A stretch of DNA of 64,000 bases from Prolixibacteraceae bacterium (GTDB lineage Bacteria; Bacteroidota; Bacteroidia; Bacteroidales; Prolixibacteraceae), in NCBI GenBank assembly GCA_003506435.1, contig DOAQ01000042.1, positions 143,456 to 207,455 of the forward strand. The letters are read 5' to 3'. Below, piece by piece: positions 17,709 through 30,000 of the stretch (position 1 is its first letter; each line of letters opens with the position of its first letter). The translations under genes were made by a program, and so were the position numbers. The notes under the pieces were generated by a model. It did not search any database. It saw only the letters and a list, made by a program, of their open reading frames with translations, and was not told where the DNA came from.

Positions 17709-20700
17709 TTACTTATATATAGTCTTAATGGTTTTACTATGGTTTAGGTCATATGGTCTAAGAGGTAAGGCGATAATCTTTCTTGCTTTATTCTCATAAT
17801 CTATGACACCTCCTCTAAAACTTAAGTCTGTGGTAATGGCTTCTCCTATTTCATGGAATAATCCACTTGTCGTATTCTGCTGAACATTTGCTTGTTTATT
17901 ACTTAGGATATCCATCATGCCATCTAATGAAACGTTTACATCAGATATATTCGGAGATATTACTATGAAGTTTTGCTTCTGACCATTTACATCCACACCT
18001 TTCCTTGTTAATGCTCCTCCAAAATCAGCCGTATTCAAAGTTTCTTTCTTATCACCTTCGCCAACAGTATGGCTTTCTCCATATACAACATTTGTAGTAG
18101 TCTCTTCTGACATTAAAGTATTCATCCCTTCAAAAACAGCCTGTTGGTCTTCTGTAAGGTCGCCTACTTTTCCATTAAAAACAAGATTCCCTGATTTATT
18201 GTAAGAAAAAGACTTTGCATTATCACCATACACCTTTTGCAAATCATTCATAAATGCTTCTCGATGAGCTTCTGCAACATTTATGCTATCACCATTAACA
18301 TCAATGTACAAGATTGGATTATTTGCAGCATATTGATAAGGAGTTAAATCCCAGTATTTTTCGGCGAACCTGTCTTGTGTATGAAAACGTCCCAATTGCG
18401 GGTCATACATCCTTGCGCCGTAATCATAATTCTCAAAGAACTCGTTGTTTAACTCTTTACCGTTATAAAGATACGTGTTTTTGTCCAGATTATTGTCGGC
18501 AAATAAACTTCCGAAGGGATAATATTCCGCTTCCTGCACCACATCAACAACCGCATTGTCGTAACTAATGGTCATACGGGTATTGCCCAGATGGTCTTTC
18601 AGGTAATAATGATAGATACCCCCCGACTGGACATCCACATATCCTTCGGATGTTAAAACTTTGTCGAGGGTATTGTCCTGGTAAATAAAATTACCATAAT
18701 AGCGCATCGTGCTTACCGTGCTGCCAAAAGTGGCTGTCTTTGCCCATTTGGTGCCTTGTGCATCGTAGGTGTAGTCCACTTTGGCAGTATCATTTTTATA
18801 GTATTGCCGGGGCAGGTTAATTTCATCGAAATAACTGACTGTTAATCCCCGTGGCCCGTCGTTGGTCAGGTTTCCGTTGCTGTCGTACAGGTAGGCTCCA
18901 CCCATTGTGCCGCTGATCCATGCCAGTTGGTTCCCCGAATAGGTATAGCTGAAGTTGTCCCGATCGGTCCCCATGTTGTTTTTCCGGTTCAGCCCGTTAA
19001 TGTTCCCGTTCAAATCGTATGAGCTAATGCCCATATCGTACGCATTGCTGGTAGCCCAGTTCCCGCTGTACGTACCGTAATCGGCGGCAGTAAGGCGATT
19101 CAACCCGTCGTAACTAAAATTGTAACCTTTCTTTGTATTGTCATAAAGCCTCCACTGTATACCGTTAATGTTTCCGTTATACTGCGCATCCCCGGTCAGG
19201 ATGCCTGTCATGTCGGTATTGTAATACAGTTGCATGGCAAACAGTTTGTCGTTGCTTACCGCTGTTGTGGGGTCATTCAACCCGGTAAGCCAGCCACGTA
19301 TGTTGTAGCTGTGGTCAATGTCCTGGTAGCCGTTGTGCAGCTCTTTTTTCACCATACGTCCGATTTCATCATAGGTATACTGGGCAACAATGGTCAGTGT
19401 GGTGGTATTGTACCCGTGGCGCACGTAGGTTGGGCGGCCTGCATGGTCGTAATCGAACTGTTCGTTAAGGGTAACAGGAGCCGACGATGTGTTTTGCAAA
19501 TGGTACGTTTGCTGCTTTACAGGCTGCCCGGTAAAATTGTAAGCTGTCGATAACCGGTTATACCCTCCTTCGGGATTGGTCTGGTACGACTGGATCAGTT
19601 GCCCGTATTTGTCGTAGTAGTTCACCGTGTACAGCCAGGTGGAGGTTCCCAGTACCTTGGTTTTTGCCCCGGTTATCCGGCCTTTTACTGTAGTAGCTTG
19701 CGGGTTATCGGTATATATTGTACTGTAATTATAGCCCCATCCCGATGTAACCGAATAATCGTCGTAATAAGTTGCAGAAAGATAATTACTTTCATCAGAT
19801 ACTATGGGGAAGGCATTATTCGTATAGTTCAGAACGACACTTCCTGATGATTCATACATAACTGTCTCGACATCGAGCGTACTTTGAAGAGATGACCTGG
19901 TGGAAGAAGAGTAATATTTACCGGTCAAAACAGGAAGATTAAGCGCATTGTACTTTGTGAACATCCAATATCCATTAGATTGTTGTTCTGCTGTCTGGGA
20001 CAAAACAAGACGGTCTCTGTTGTCATAAACCATATACACCCTCCCGGCGCCCGGCAGTTTTTTCTCCATCATGCGGTTGCGTTCGTCGTAGCGGTACTGG
20101 TAACACAACATGTCGAGTTCACCGGCATCCACTGTTCCGTCGGCAAGAGCTTTGGGCGGAAGCACATAGTACAACAGCCCGCGGTCGTCATATACATAGT
20201 AGGTAAGCGCTTCGTTTGCTCCTCCCCTGTCGGCTGCTTTCATAACAATCTGCCCCAGTTTATCCTGAAACTCGTCGGTACGCCTGTCGTCTTCGTCCCA
20301 TGTAGTGGTACGAAACAACCGGCCGGTTACATAATCGGAGCTTCCGCCTTGCAGGCTTCCCGAAGCGTCAACATAGAAATATTTCACAGGGAAGCCCGCG
20401 TCGTTGGTCCCGTATTCAAAACGTACGGCATGGTCGTTGTTTGCTGCCGGGTCGGATGAAGGCTGCCAGGCAGCGCCCGGCGCCCCCTGTTTCATCACCC
20501 GGTTCAGGGGCGAGTTTTCAAATACCTTCTTTGCATAGGCAACCGATGCATCATTGGGATAATAATCTTCCCAGTTCATCGAACTGGTTTCACTTTCATG
20601 GATATTTCCGTTTGCTGCGTGTGCATACGGCAGGTATTCCTTGTCCTGCCGCCCGTAACTATCGTAGGTCACAGGGGTAATTATATCCTTATCGCCGTAG

Positions 20701-20957
20701 GGCGATGCCTTGCAGTCGTTTACCTGGTCCGGCCTTCCCAGCCCGTCGAAATACCCGATACGGGTTTGTTTTTGCTGGTAATTCAGGTTATCTACATTCG
20801 TCCCGTTCTTTTGATCCTTTATCAGAACCGTTTCAGTCCGGATATAGTTCTCGGTTATCGACTGGGCAAATAATCTGGCACAGAATAATAGCACTATCAG
20901 AAAGGATAAAGTCCCTCTTTTCATTAGCCCTTTTTTATATTGTTCATGTATTTTCAT
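17709..20957 (-). CDS. Rhs-family protein with variable C-terminal tail
   Basis: 1082 residues. A signal peptide ends near ARLFAQ. MKRGTLS at residue 12 (position 20924) is an equally good start. The N-terminus fits the DUF6443-type opening of Bacteroidota Rhs proteins (RIGYFDGLGRP). Many YD-like repeats follow, and the Rhs core ends near residue 880 with YLKDHLGNTR, YYPFGSLF, YNGKELN and ARMYDPQLGRFHTQDR. After YAANNPILYIDVNGD comes a ~190-residue unique tail with LFHEIGEA and later YENKARK plus LPLRPYDLNH, resembling zinc-metallopeptidase-like toxin tips, although the usual second His of HExxH is Glu. No T9SS tail is seen. It lies 54 bases behind the giant gene, in the same direction. Confidence 0.85.
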   Translation of the reverse strand: MKIHEQYKKGLMKRGTLSFLIVLLFCARLFAQSITENYIRTETVLIKDQKNGTNVDNLNYQQKQTRIGYFDGLGRPDQVNDCKASPYGDKDIITPVTYDSYGRQDKEYLPYAHAANGNIHESETSSMNWEDYYPNDASVAYAKKVFENSPLNRVMKQGAPGAAWQPSSDPAANNDHAVRFEYGTNDAGFPVKYFYVDASGSLQGGSSDYVTGRLFRTTTWDEDDRRTDEFQDKLGQIVMKAADRGGANEALTYYVYDDRGLLYYVLPPKALADGTVDAGELDMLCYQYRYDERNRMMEKKLPGAGRVYMVYDNRDRLVLSQTAEQQSNGYWMFTKYNALNLPVLTGKYYSSSTRSSLQSTLDVETVMYESSGSVVLNYTNNAFPIVSDESNYLSATYYDDYSVTSGWGYNYSTIYTDNPQATTVKGRITGAKTKVLGTSTWLYTVNYYDKYGQLIQSYQTNPEGGYNRLSTAYNFTGQPVKQQTYHLQNTSSAPVTLNEQFDYDHAGRPTYVRHGYNTTTLTIVAQYTYDEIGRMVKKELHNGYQDIDHSYNIRGWLTGLNDPTTAVSNDKLFAMQLYYNTDMTGILTGDAQYNGNINGIQWRLYDNTKKGYNFSYDGLNRLTAADYGTYSGNWATSNAYDMGISSYDLNGNINGLNRKNNMGTDRDNFSYTYSGNQLAWISGTMGGAYLYDSNGNLTNDGPRGLTVSYFDEINLPRQYYKNDTAKVDYTYDAQGTKWAKTATFGSTVSTMRYYGNFIYQDNTLDKVLTSEGYVDVQSGGIYHYYLKDHLGNTRMTISYDNAVVDVVQEAEYYPFGSLFADNNLDKNTYLYNGKELNNEFFENYDYGARMYDPQLGRFHTQDRFAEKYWDLTPYQYAANNPILYIDVNGDSINVAEAHREAFMNDLQKVYGDNAKSFSYNKSGNLVFNGKVGDLTEDQQAVFEGMNTLMSEETTTNVVYGESHTVGEGDKKETLNTADFGGALTRKGVDVNGQKQNFIVISPNISDVNVSLDGMMDILSNKQANVQQNTTSGLFHEIGEAITTDLSFRGGVIDYENKARKIIALPLRPYDLNHSKTIKTIYK

Positions 20958-21011
20958 AATTACAGTTTTTAATTGTCACTTAGGTAATTGTTATTTAAAC
21001 TATTATCCTTT

Positions 21012-24000
21012 TCATATTTCTACCTGGTTGATTGTAATAGAATATTCTATACCATTAACTGAAAAATTAATATAACCTGTTCGGGTAGACCAATATGGAG
21101 TAAATGATAATGTTAAACTTCCGTTTCCGCTTCCTGAAGTTGGACTAACGGATATCCATGGAGAATGAGATAAATTTGACAATGTCCAGTTCAAATCTGA
21201 TAATACATTTAATACAAGTTGAGTTTGACCTAATTGTATCTCATTATAGCTTCCCTCACTTATACGGAAATAGTTTCGAATAACATTTACAGTTGTACTT
21301 CCGCTCATTGCTTTTTTACAGCCTCCTGCTGCTTCAGCCTCGGCTGTAAAAACAGCGTCTTCCGGATTTATCGTCCAATAAACTCCACCCCCATTCCCTG
21401 TGGCAGTACTATAATATTGACCATTCTTATATAAATGATATGAATAGCCAACCTGTGACCCATTTAGTATTATACTTCCTGTAGAATTGGCATACATGGA
21501 AAGTATAGAATATGCCATAGGATAAACATTAATGGAATAAGGATATTCTAACTGCACATAGACAAGATCAGTCGAACTACATTGCCCTCCATTAGTACCG
21601 GTAACTGTATAATCGATATTTTGTACTGGAGTGACAGTTACTGAACTTCCAATTAAATTGCCTGGTGTCCAAACATATTCTTCTGCACCTGTTGCTGATA
21701 ACGTTATACTATTTCCTTGACATGTTTTTGCAATATAATGACTTGCCTCTGTTGTTGGTATCGGTATTGCCGTTACTGTTACCTGATCGCTTGCTGCACA
21801 TCCGTTTGAATTATAACCCGTGAGAGTATACGTTGTTGTCTGAGAAGGGCCTACATAATATGAACCAGAAGTTGCATTTCCCGGAGACCAGGAATAGGTT
21901 TCTGCCCCGGATGCCTGCAATAATACATACTGTCCTCCTATACAAAACTTTTTATCGTCACCAGCACTAACTTGTGGAATATCGGCAACATTGACAGTTA
22001 TATTATCACTCAGTGAACAACCATTGGCTGAAGTTCCGGTAACAGTATAAGTCGTAGTTGTGGTTGGTGCAACCGTGAACGAAGTGCCGGTATAATTTCC
22101 CGGGTTCCAGACATAACTACCGGAATTCCCCGTGGCTGTCAGAGTTGTACTTGTTCCGGAACAGATTGTCACATCACTGCCTGCCGAGACTGTTGGTAAT
22201 GGATTGACCGTAACTGTTACCTGATCCGTGGAAGTACAACCATTGGTTGAACCGGTGACAGTATAAGTAGTGGTGGTGGTTGGAATAACGGTGAATACTG
22301 CACCATTATAATTTCCCGGGTTCCAGACATAAATACTAGCATTCCCTGTGGCTACCAAAGCAGTACTTGTTCCGGAACAGATTGTCACATCACTGCCTGC
22401 CGAGACTGTTGGCAATGGATTGACCGTTACGGTTACCTGATCCGTGGAAGTACATCCATTGACTGAAGTCCCGGTTACAGTATAGGTCGTAGTTGTGGCT
22501 GGTGCGACAGTGAAGGAAGCGCCGGTATAATTTCCCGGGTTCCAGACATAATTACTAGCATTCCCTGTGACGGTCAGGGTTGTACTTATACCGGAACAAA
22601 TTGTCACATCACTGCCTGCCAAGACCGTTGGCAATGGATTAATCGTAACAGTTACCTGATCTGTGGAAGTACAGCCATTGGCTGAAGTTCCGGTTACAGT
22701 ATAGGTCGTAGTTGTGGTTGGAGCAACCGTGAAGGAAGCGCCGGTATAATTTCCCGGGTTCCATACATAGCTGCCGGCATTACCCGTAGCTGTCAGAGTT
22801 ATACCTGCTCCGGAACAAATTATCACGTCACTGCCTGCCGAGACTGTTGGCAATGAATTAACAGTAACGGTTACCTGATCTGTTGAAGTGCAGCCATTGG
22901 CTGAAGTCCCGGTTACAGTATAAGTTGTAGTTACTGTTGGAGCAACAGTGAAGGAAGCGCCGGTATGATTCCCCGGAGTCCAGACATAACTGCCGGCATT
23001 ACCCGTAGCTGTCAGGGTTGTGCTTGCCCCGTAGCAAATTGCCACATCACTGCCTGCCGACACCGTTGGCAAGGCATTAACCGTAACGATTACCTCATCT
23101 GTAACAGCGCAACCATTGGCTGAAGTCCCGGTTACAGTATAGGTCGTAGTTGTGGTTGGAGCAACCGTGAAGGAAGCGCCGGTATAATTTCCCGGGTTCC
23201 ATACATAGCTGCCGGCATTACCCGTAGCTGTCAGAGTTATACCTGCTCCGGAACAAATTGCCACATCACTTCCCGCAGAGACTGTTGGTGAGGCATTAAC
23301 CGTAACGATTACCTGATCTGTTGAAGTGCAACCATTGGCTGAAGTTCCGGTAACAGTATAGGTCGTAGTTGTGGTTGGAGCAACCGTGAAGGAAACGCCG
23401 GTATAATTTCCCGGGTTCCAGACATAGCTGCCGGCATTCCCCGTAGCTGTCAGGGTTGTACTTATTCCGGAACAGATTGTCACGTCACTGCCTGCCGAGA
23501 CTGTTGGCGAAGCATTGACCGTCACGGTTACCTGATCCGTAACAGCGCAACCACTGGCTGAAGTACCAGTCACGGTATAGGTCGTAGTTGTGGCTGGTGT
23601 AACCGTGAAGGAAGTACCGGTATAATTTCCAGGGTTCCAGACATAGCTGACGGCATTCCCCGTAGCTGTGAGGGTTGTACTTGCACCGGAACAGATTGTT
23701 ACATCACTGCCTGCAGAAACCGTTGGTAAAGCATTTACTGTAACTGTAATTTCTTTGGTTACAGGGCAGGTCATCCCTCCATAGGTGTTCCGCGACCCGG
23801 TAACCCTGTAAGTAGTGGTGCTTTGCGGGCTCACTGTTTTGGATGTTCCGCTGCCAAGCCCTTCCCACTCGTAGTAATCGGCATCGCCGCTTACCGTCAG
23901 GGTCGTTGATGCGCCTGCGCAAACAGCCGTATTACCACTGATGGTAAAATCGGATGAAACCACGGTAACGGCAACATCATCAGAGGCAGAACAATTGTTT

Positions 24001-27000
24001 TTTGTCCCGGTCAGGGTATACGTTGTTGTTTGCGACGGATTTACCGTTATATACGGCATATTGCTGCCATTCGACCAGTGGTAACTATCCAGGTTGGGCG
24101 TTCCGTTAAGTTCGGCGCTTCCTCCCAGGCATATCAGTTTATCGGTACCTGCCGAAACAACAGGTACAGGATTTACCGTAACGGTTACACTCGAAGGATT
24201 ATACGGGTGGGCACAACCATTTGCCCCGTCGGTTAAAGTATACGTAGTCGTTGTGGCCGGACTGACAGTTATTGTACGGGTTGTATAATTCCCCGGCATC
24301 CACAGATACGAACCGGCCAGGCTTGCCGTAAGCGTTACGCTTTCTCCTTCACAAATAGTCTGATTGGCGGAAATAACGGATGGCGGTTGAATTACATTCA
24401 CTGTAACCTGATCTTCGGTCGGACAGCCATAAATCCCTATATGGCCACCGGTAACCGTATACGTAGTTGTTTCAGCCGGACTGACACTGATCACCTGGTC
24501 AGACAGATTTCCCGGCATCCAGGAATAGTAAATGCAATTATCAGCAGATAAGACCGTGGTTTCACCCAGGCAAATGGTACGGTCCTCTACTGCGGTTACC
24601 CTCGGCTGCACCTGAACAGTGGTCGTTTTAGCCGTTGTACAACCATTCTTATGAGCCGTTACAGTATAAGTTGTTGAAACATCAGGGCTTACCGTATATT
24701 CATTCCCTGTATGGTTCCCCGGCTGCCATGTGTAGTAGTCGGCATTGCCATTAGAAATACTCAATAGAATACTTTCTCCATAGCAAATCACATTGGTGCT
24801 GACAAGCAAAAAATCAGGGAGCGGTTTCACGGTTACCGTCATGGTATTTGTAACGGTACATCCGGAGTTTGTACCGGAGGTAACTGTATAGGTTGTTGTT
24901 TCCGTTGGTGAAACAGTGTACGAGCTGCCATAATGGTTTCCGGGCTGCCACAGGTTATATGCAGCATCGCCGGTAATTGTCAGCGCCGTACTTTCCCCGG
25001 CGCATATCGCCACATCTCCGCTTATCGAGACATTGGGCAAAGGATTGACTGTTACAACCATTTCGTCGGTCGACACACAGCCTTCGTAGCTTGTTGCTGT
25101 AACGTGGTACGTTGTTGTCGTTCCGGGGCTGACAGAAACGGATCGGCCTGTCATATTTCCGGGGGTCCATACATAGGAGGCTTCTCCTTCCGAAGCGGTC
25201 AGGGTGACCTGACCTCCCTGGCAGATCGTCTGATCGGCACCGGCGCTCACATGCGCCGGATTTACATACACGGTTGTAGCCAGCGTACGGGGACAGTTGC
25301 CACGATAGCCCGAAACCAGATAGGTGCGTGTAGTGACAGGACTCACGGTGATCGCAGTGTCGGTATTCATTGTTCCCCCCCACACATAGCTGTCGGCATT
25401 GCCCGATACCCATAGAGTAGCATTATTCCCTTCGCAGATCGTCTGGTTCCCAACAACGGACATGTCGGGTAATACGGTTACATCAATCGTAATACTCTTT
25501 GAGGCGCTGCACCAGCCATACCTTTCGCCTGTTACCGTATAGGTTGTTGTTGCTGTTGGCACCACATTGTAACCAGCCGAATTATAGTTCCCTGCTGCAT
25601 TCCATGAATAATTGTCGTAATCGCCGGTCACGCTCAACACAACGTTATCTCCCGGACACGCCTGGTATTTATCGGCGCCGGCAGTTAAACTTACCTTTGG
25701 CCTTACGGGTATTTCTATTGTTTTACTTGTTGTACAGCCATTTTTGTTTGCTGTAACCGTAACAAACTGAACTACATCGGACGACGAGTAATTCAGTGGG
25801 GTGTACGTGAAGGTATTACCGGTGACATTTCCCGGGTTCCATGTATACGAATCGGCATTGCCGCTCAGGATGTTTATTGTAACTGCATCGCCGGAACAAA
25901 CCATGCCGGTAGTTCCCGTAGTCTCCGTTTCAGACGTATACGTTGTGGAAAATACAGGGCTGGGATGTACGGTAACCGCTATTGTCTGGGAAGCGCTGCC
26001 GCAGCCGTTTGAACCTGTAACTATATATGAAGTATTTTCCTGCGGGTATGACTGATAGCTTTGCCCGGTATAATTCCCGGGGTTCCATGTATAGGTGTCG
26101 GCATTGCCTGTCGCTATAAGCCGGATGCCCTCACTGCTGCAGATAATCAAATCTTCCTGTCCGGGGGCGCCGGCAAGCGAAAATACCGGATTTGCATCAG
26201 CTACCTTCACTTCTATTCCCTTCGTGCTGCTTAATCCCCTGCTGTCGGTTGCAGTTACCTGGTAGGTAGTTGTCTGTACCGGGCTTACGGTGACCGATTT
26301 CCCCTGCATGTTACCGGGGCTCCATACAAAGCTATATTCTTCTTCGGTCCGTTCGTTGCGCCCCTTGGCGGTCAGGGTAATACTTTGCCCGCTGCATATC
26401 GACGGATCCCTGTCGGTTGTTATCCATATATAAGGCCGTACCGTTATATTGACCTCTTTTGTGGCGGAACAGCCGTTGTTGTTTGTTCCGGTCACGGTAT
26501 ATTTGGTATCGAAATTACAGACATAGTTGATTTCGCTTCCACTCCATGTTCCCGGCGACCACACATAGGAATCGGCTCCGCTTGCCGATACTGTTACCCC
26601 TCCCGGATCAATAATATGGTCGGGGGTTACGGTCAGCACCGGCGAGGGATTTACCGTTACAGTTATCTGGTCGGTTGTACTGCAGCCTGCTTCGTCTTTA
26701 CCGGTCACCGTATAGGTTGTTGTTTCCGACGGACTGACAGTGACCGAACTTCCGGTAAGTCCTCCGGGCGACCATGTATAACTGGCGGTCCCGGTTGCTG
26801 TCAGTGTAATAACTTCGCCTGAACAAATCACGCGGTCATCACCGGCCTGTACCTGGGGGGCACTGTTTACTGTAACGGTAACCTGGTCAGTGGCAGTAAT
26901 GTTCCCTTCAAATGTTGCTGTAACGGTATAGGTGGTTGTACCCGCAGGGGTAACCTCAATTGTGCTGCCGGACAGATTACCCGGGGTCCATACATACGAT

Positions 27001-30000
27001 GTAGCGCCGGATGCAGTTGCTGTTAACAGGGTACTTGCGCCGGCACAGATAACCTTGTCTTCGCCCGCAAACACCTGGTTCCCGCTGCCAATGTTTACAG
27101 TAACATAGTCCGTTGAACGGCAATTGCCACTGGTTCCCTCTACACTGTAAACAGTAGTTTGTCCCGGATTAACGGTATAGGCGCTGCCTGTATAATTTCC
27201 CGGGTTCCAGGTGTATCCCGAGGCATTTCCCGTCACCGAAAGGGTGGCGCTCCCACCTGCCGCAATGATCAGGTCGTCGCAGGCTGTAACACTGAGTGAC
27301 GGCAATACTTCAACCAGTACAGTTTTCGAGGTGGATGCCGCATTGCAGTCCATTCTGTAGCCGGTTACCGTATAGGTAGTAGTCGTAGAAGGACTTACAG
27401 AAAACGATGTACCACGTTGTCCCCCCGGCGTTAAAACGTAATAATCGGCATCTCCCGAGACATTAATTACTGCCTGATCTCCCGCACATACCTGATGACT
27501 GTCGCCGTTGGTGTTCACAGTCAGCGCCGATATAACATGAACCGTTGCGGAAGATGTAAACGAATTTCCGCTCAAAATACCGGTCACGGTATAGGTGGTG
27601 GTTTGCACAGGGGTAACGGTAATCTCGGTTGAAGAAGGACTTCCCGGAGTATTCCAGTAGAAATACGGTAAATTGGTTGAAACATACAGGGTAATGCTTT
27701 CTCCGTTACAAACATCGCGCGCTCCCTGTATCGTAAGATACAAATTCTGCTGCGACAAACGGATTGTCTTATTAAACCTCAGCCCTGCCCCGTAGTTGAT
27801 CTGAAGTTCTGCTGTACGGAGCTGGGTACTTGTATTTACCGGACAACTGATATTTACGGTTGCATTTCCTGTTCCCGACAATCGGTCAAGGGTAAAAACC
27901 CCTGCGCTGCCGGTTATGGTCCACGGTTCTTCAGTGGTAATGGTAAAACTACTGTTCCCTCCCTCAACCGGAAAATCAACAGATGTTGTGCTTAACCCGA
28001 ACGGCGGTCCCGTTTCCAGGTAGTGATAATCATACCGTTTCACAATATCTCCGTCATCATTTTTTATATATTCCAACCTCCCGAAATCGTCATACTCGTA
28101 ATAGTTTGTAGTACCGTTTGGGTCGGTTTGCGAGGTCATGCCAACAAGGGGTTTGTAAGTATAGAGATTAACCCTGTTATCGGGATTACTGATAAAACTG
28201 CCCAGTAAACTTTGCAGATAGGCTATGTCAGCATTGACAGAGGTAATCGCATCACTTTTACTCAGACCAGCATCGCTGACAGTTGGCATAGGAGATGTAT
28301 AATTCACACTACTTTCTATTTTTGCCACCGGGTATGTATTGTTATAAGCCCATAGGTAATAAGTGTACATTCCTTTTTTATCCAGCATTTTTGTCAGATT
28401 TCCATTACTGTCGTAACTATCAAAAGATGTTTCACTGACATACATGCTGTCAGGAGAAAAAGAGGTCTTTTCCCCTGCCGGGGGCAATATTCCTGTCAAA
28501 CGGTTTGAGAATTTGAAAGAACTCAAATTGAGAGGAGAAAAAGTTTCCAGGCTCCACTGGCTGTCGGGTAGTCCTTTACCTCCTGTCTTGTATTTTGTAA
28601 TAACACCTGAGATTATATTCTGAGTTGACCCGTTATTTAAATAACTGACTTTCTCTATCGGATAAGCGATCAGTCCATTGGAAACCATACTGTCGATAAA
28701 TGTTTCGCCTGAGGCATAATCCAGCGGGTAGGAGGTGTAATGAATCAGTGTATCTCCTGTGCTTCGGGTAATTGTTTCTTTCGATGGCAACAGGTTGCTG
28801 TATTTGTACCGGTAATCAGTAACAACTGCCTGCCCGTCCCTGTTCTCGGTTATTTGTTTTCGGATTAATTCTCTTTTTCCTACTTCATAGGTATATAGCC
28901 CATAATTAAAAAAAGACGGCAGATCGTAATTATCACTACTGGCATAATAGGATGAATGATAAGCATCATATATAACCGGATCATCGGATGTAGATGCAAA
29001 TGGCCTTACTTTTAACCCTGTATAAGAATCAGTACTCATCTGATTGTAATAAAAATCTTCTACCAATAGGGTGTTATTATTTTGATCAGATATAGTTTTT
29101 TTATATAAGTAAGGCTTATCCCATAGCTTGTATGTTAGAATATATCTGGGATATGTTTGGTATTCTCCTCCTGGACAAGCATTTTGCACCGGTAAGGGGT
29201 CAGTAATATAAGGTGTTCCAATTTCAAATAAGTATTCCGTTTTCCCGTTACCTGAAGTTGAACTGCTATAGTATTCGGTAACGCAAGGGTATTTTACAAA
29301 GCCGGACTGAGTAGCGATAGCGCCTGCTTCTCCTTGCATATTTGAAGAATAAGTTGTTATTCTTTTTACAAGGTTTGCTGTTTCACTACAAAAACAATAA
29401 TCTCCGCATTCATGCTCATAATTTCTAAAATCAAGATAAGGATTCTCTCTAACAAATAAATTATGGTTCACCATAAAGTTTGCAATGCCATAACCACATT
29501 CACTGGTGCCATATTTAAATCTGCGTACCAGCGACTCATTGGTCAGCAAATCGGAACTCGTAATTTTACTTATTCTCATGCCTGTTTTTTGTGTAGCGCT
29601 ATTATAAGTATCAGTATATATGTTCTTCTCGTACTCGTATTCAGTATATCCTTTTGTCGGATAAATAATCTTTTTCAGAGACAAAAAATTTGGCACCTCA
29701 GTTTCACTTTTCCGGGAAGAGAAAACATCCCCTACCCCCGAGTGTAAATTCAATGCTTTTCGTATATGGCTTTGTGGGTTACAATGAATAGTACCTAACT
29801 CGTAATATAAGTCGTCTTCAAAATCTTCATGGAGATATTCTGTCAGATCACTCGTCATTATATAACCAAATTCATCCGGCATATACTGGGATTGTGTAGG
29901 ACATGGATAATAATCGAAATCATAGGTTTCTATAGCCTGATTATTTTTATCGGTAATAGTTATATAGTCCAATAAATTATAGTTATTTGTGTAACTGGGG

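Noticed and set aside
19980..20459. 159-codon plus-strand frame within the Rhs gene
   Set aside because: Antisense shadow of the GC-rich YD-repeat part of the Rhs gene.
21975..23723. Regular ~219-bp repeats as a possible CRISPR array
   Set aside because: The units are coding, in frame, and have no unique spacers between short identical repeats.
24933..25415. Long plus-strand frame inside the giant gene
   Set aside because: It is an antisense shadow of the Ig-repeat region, with no start signal and Arg/Cys-rich composition.
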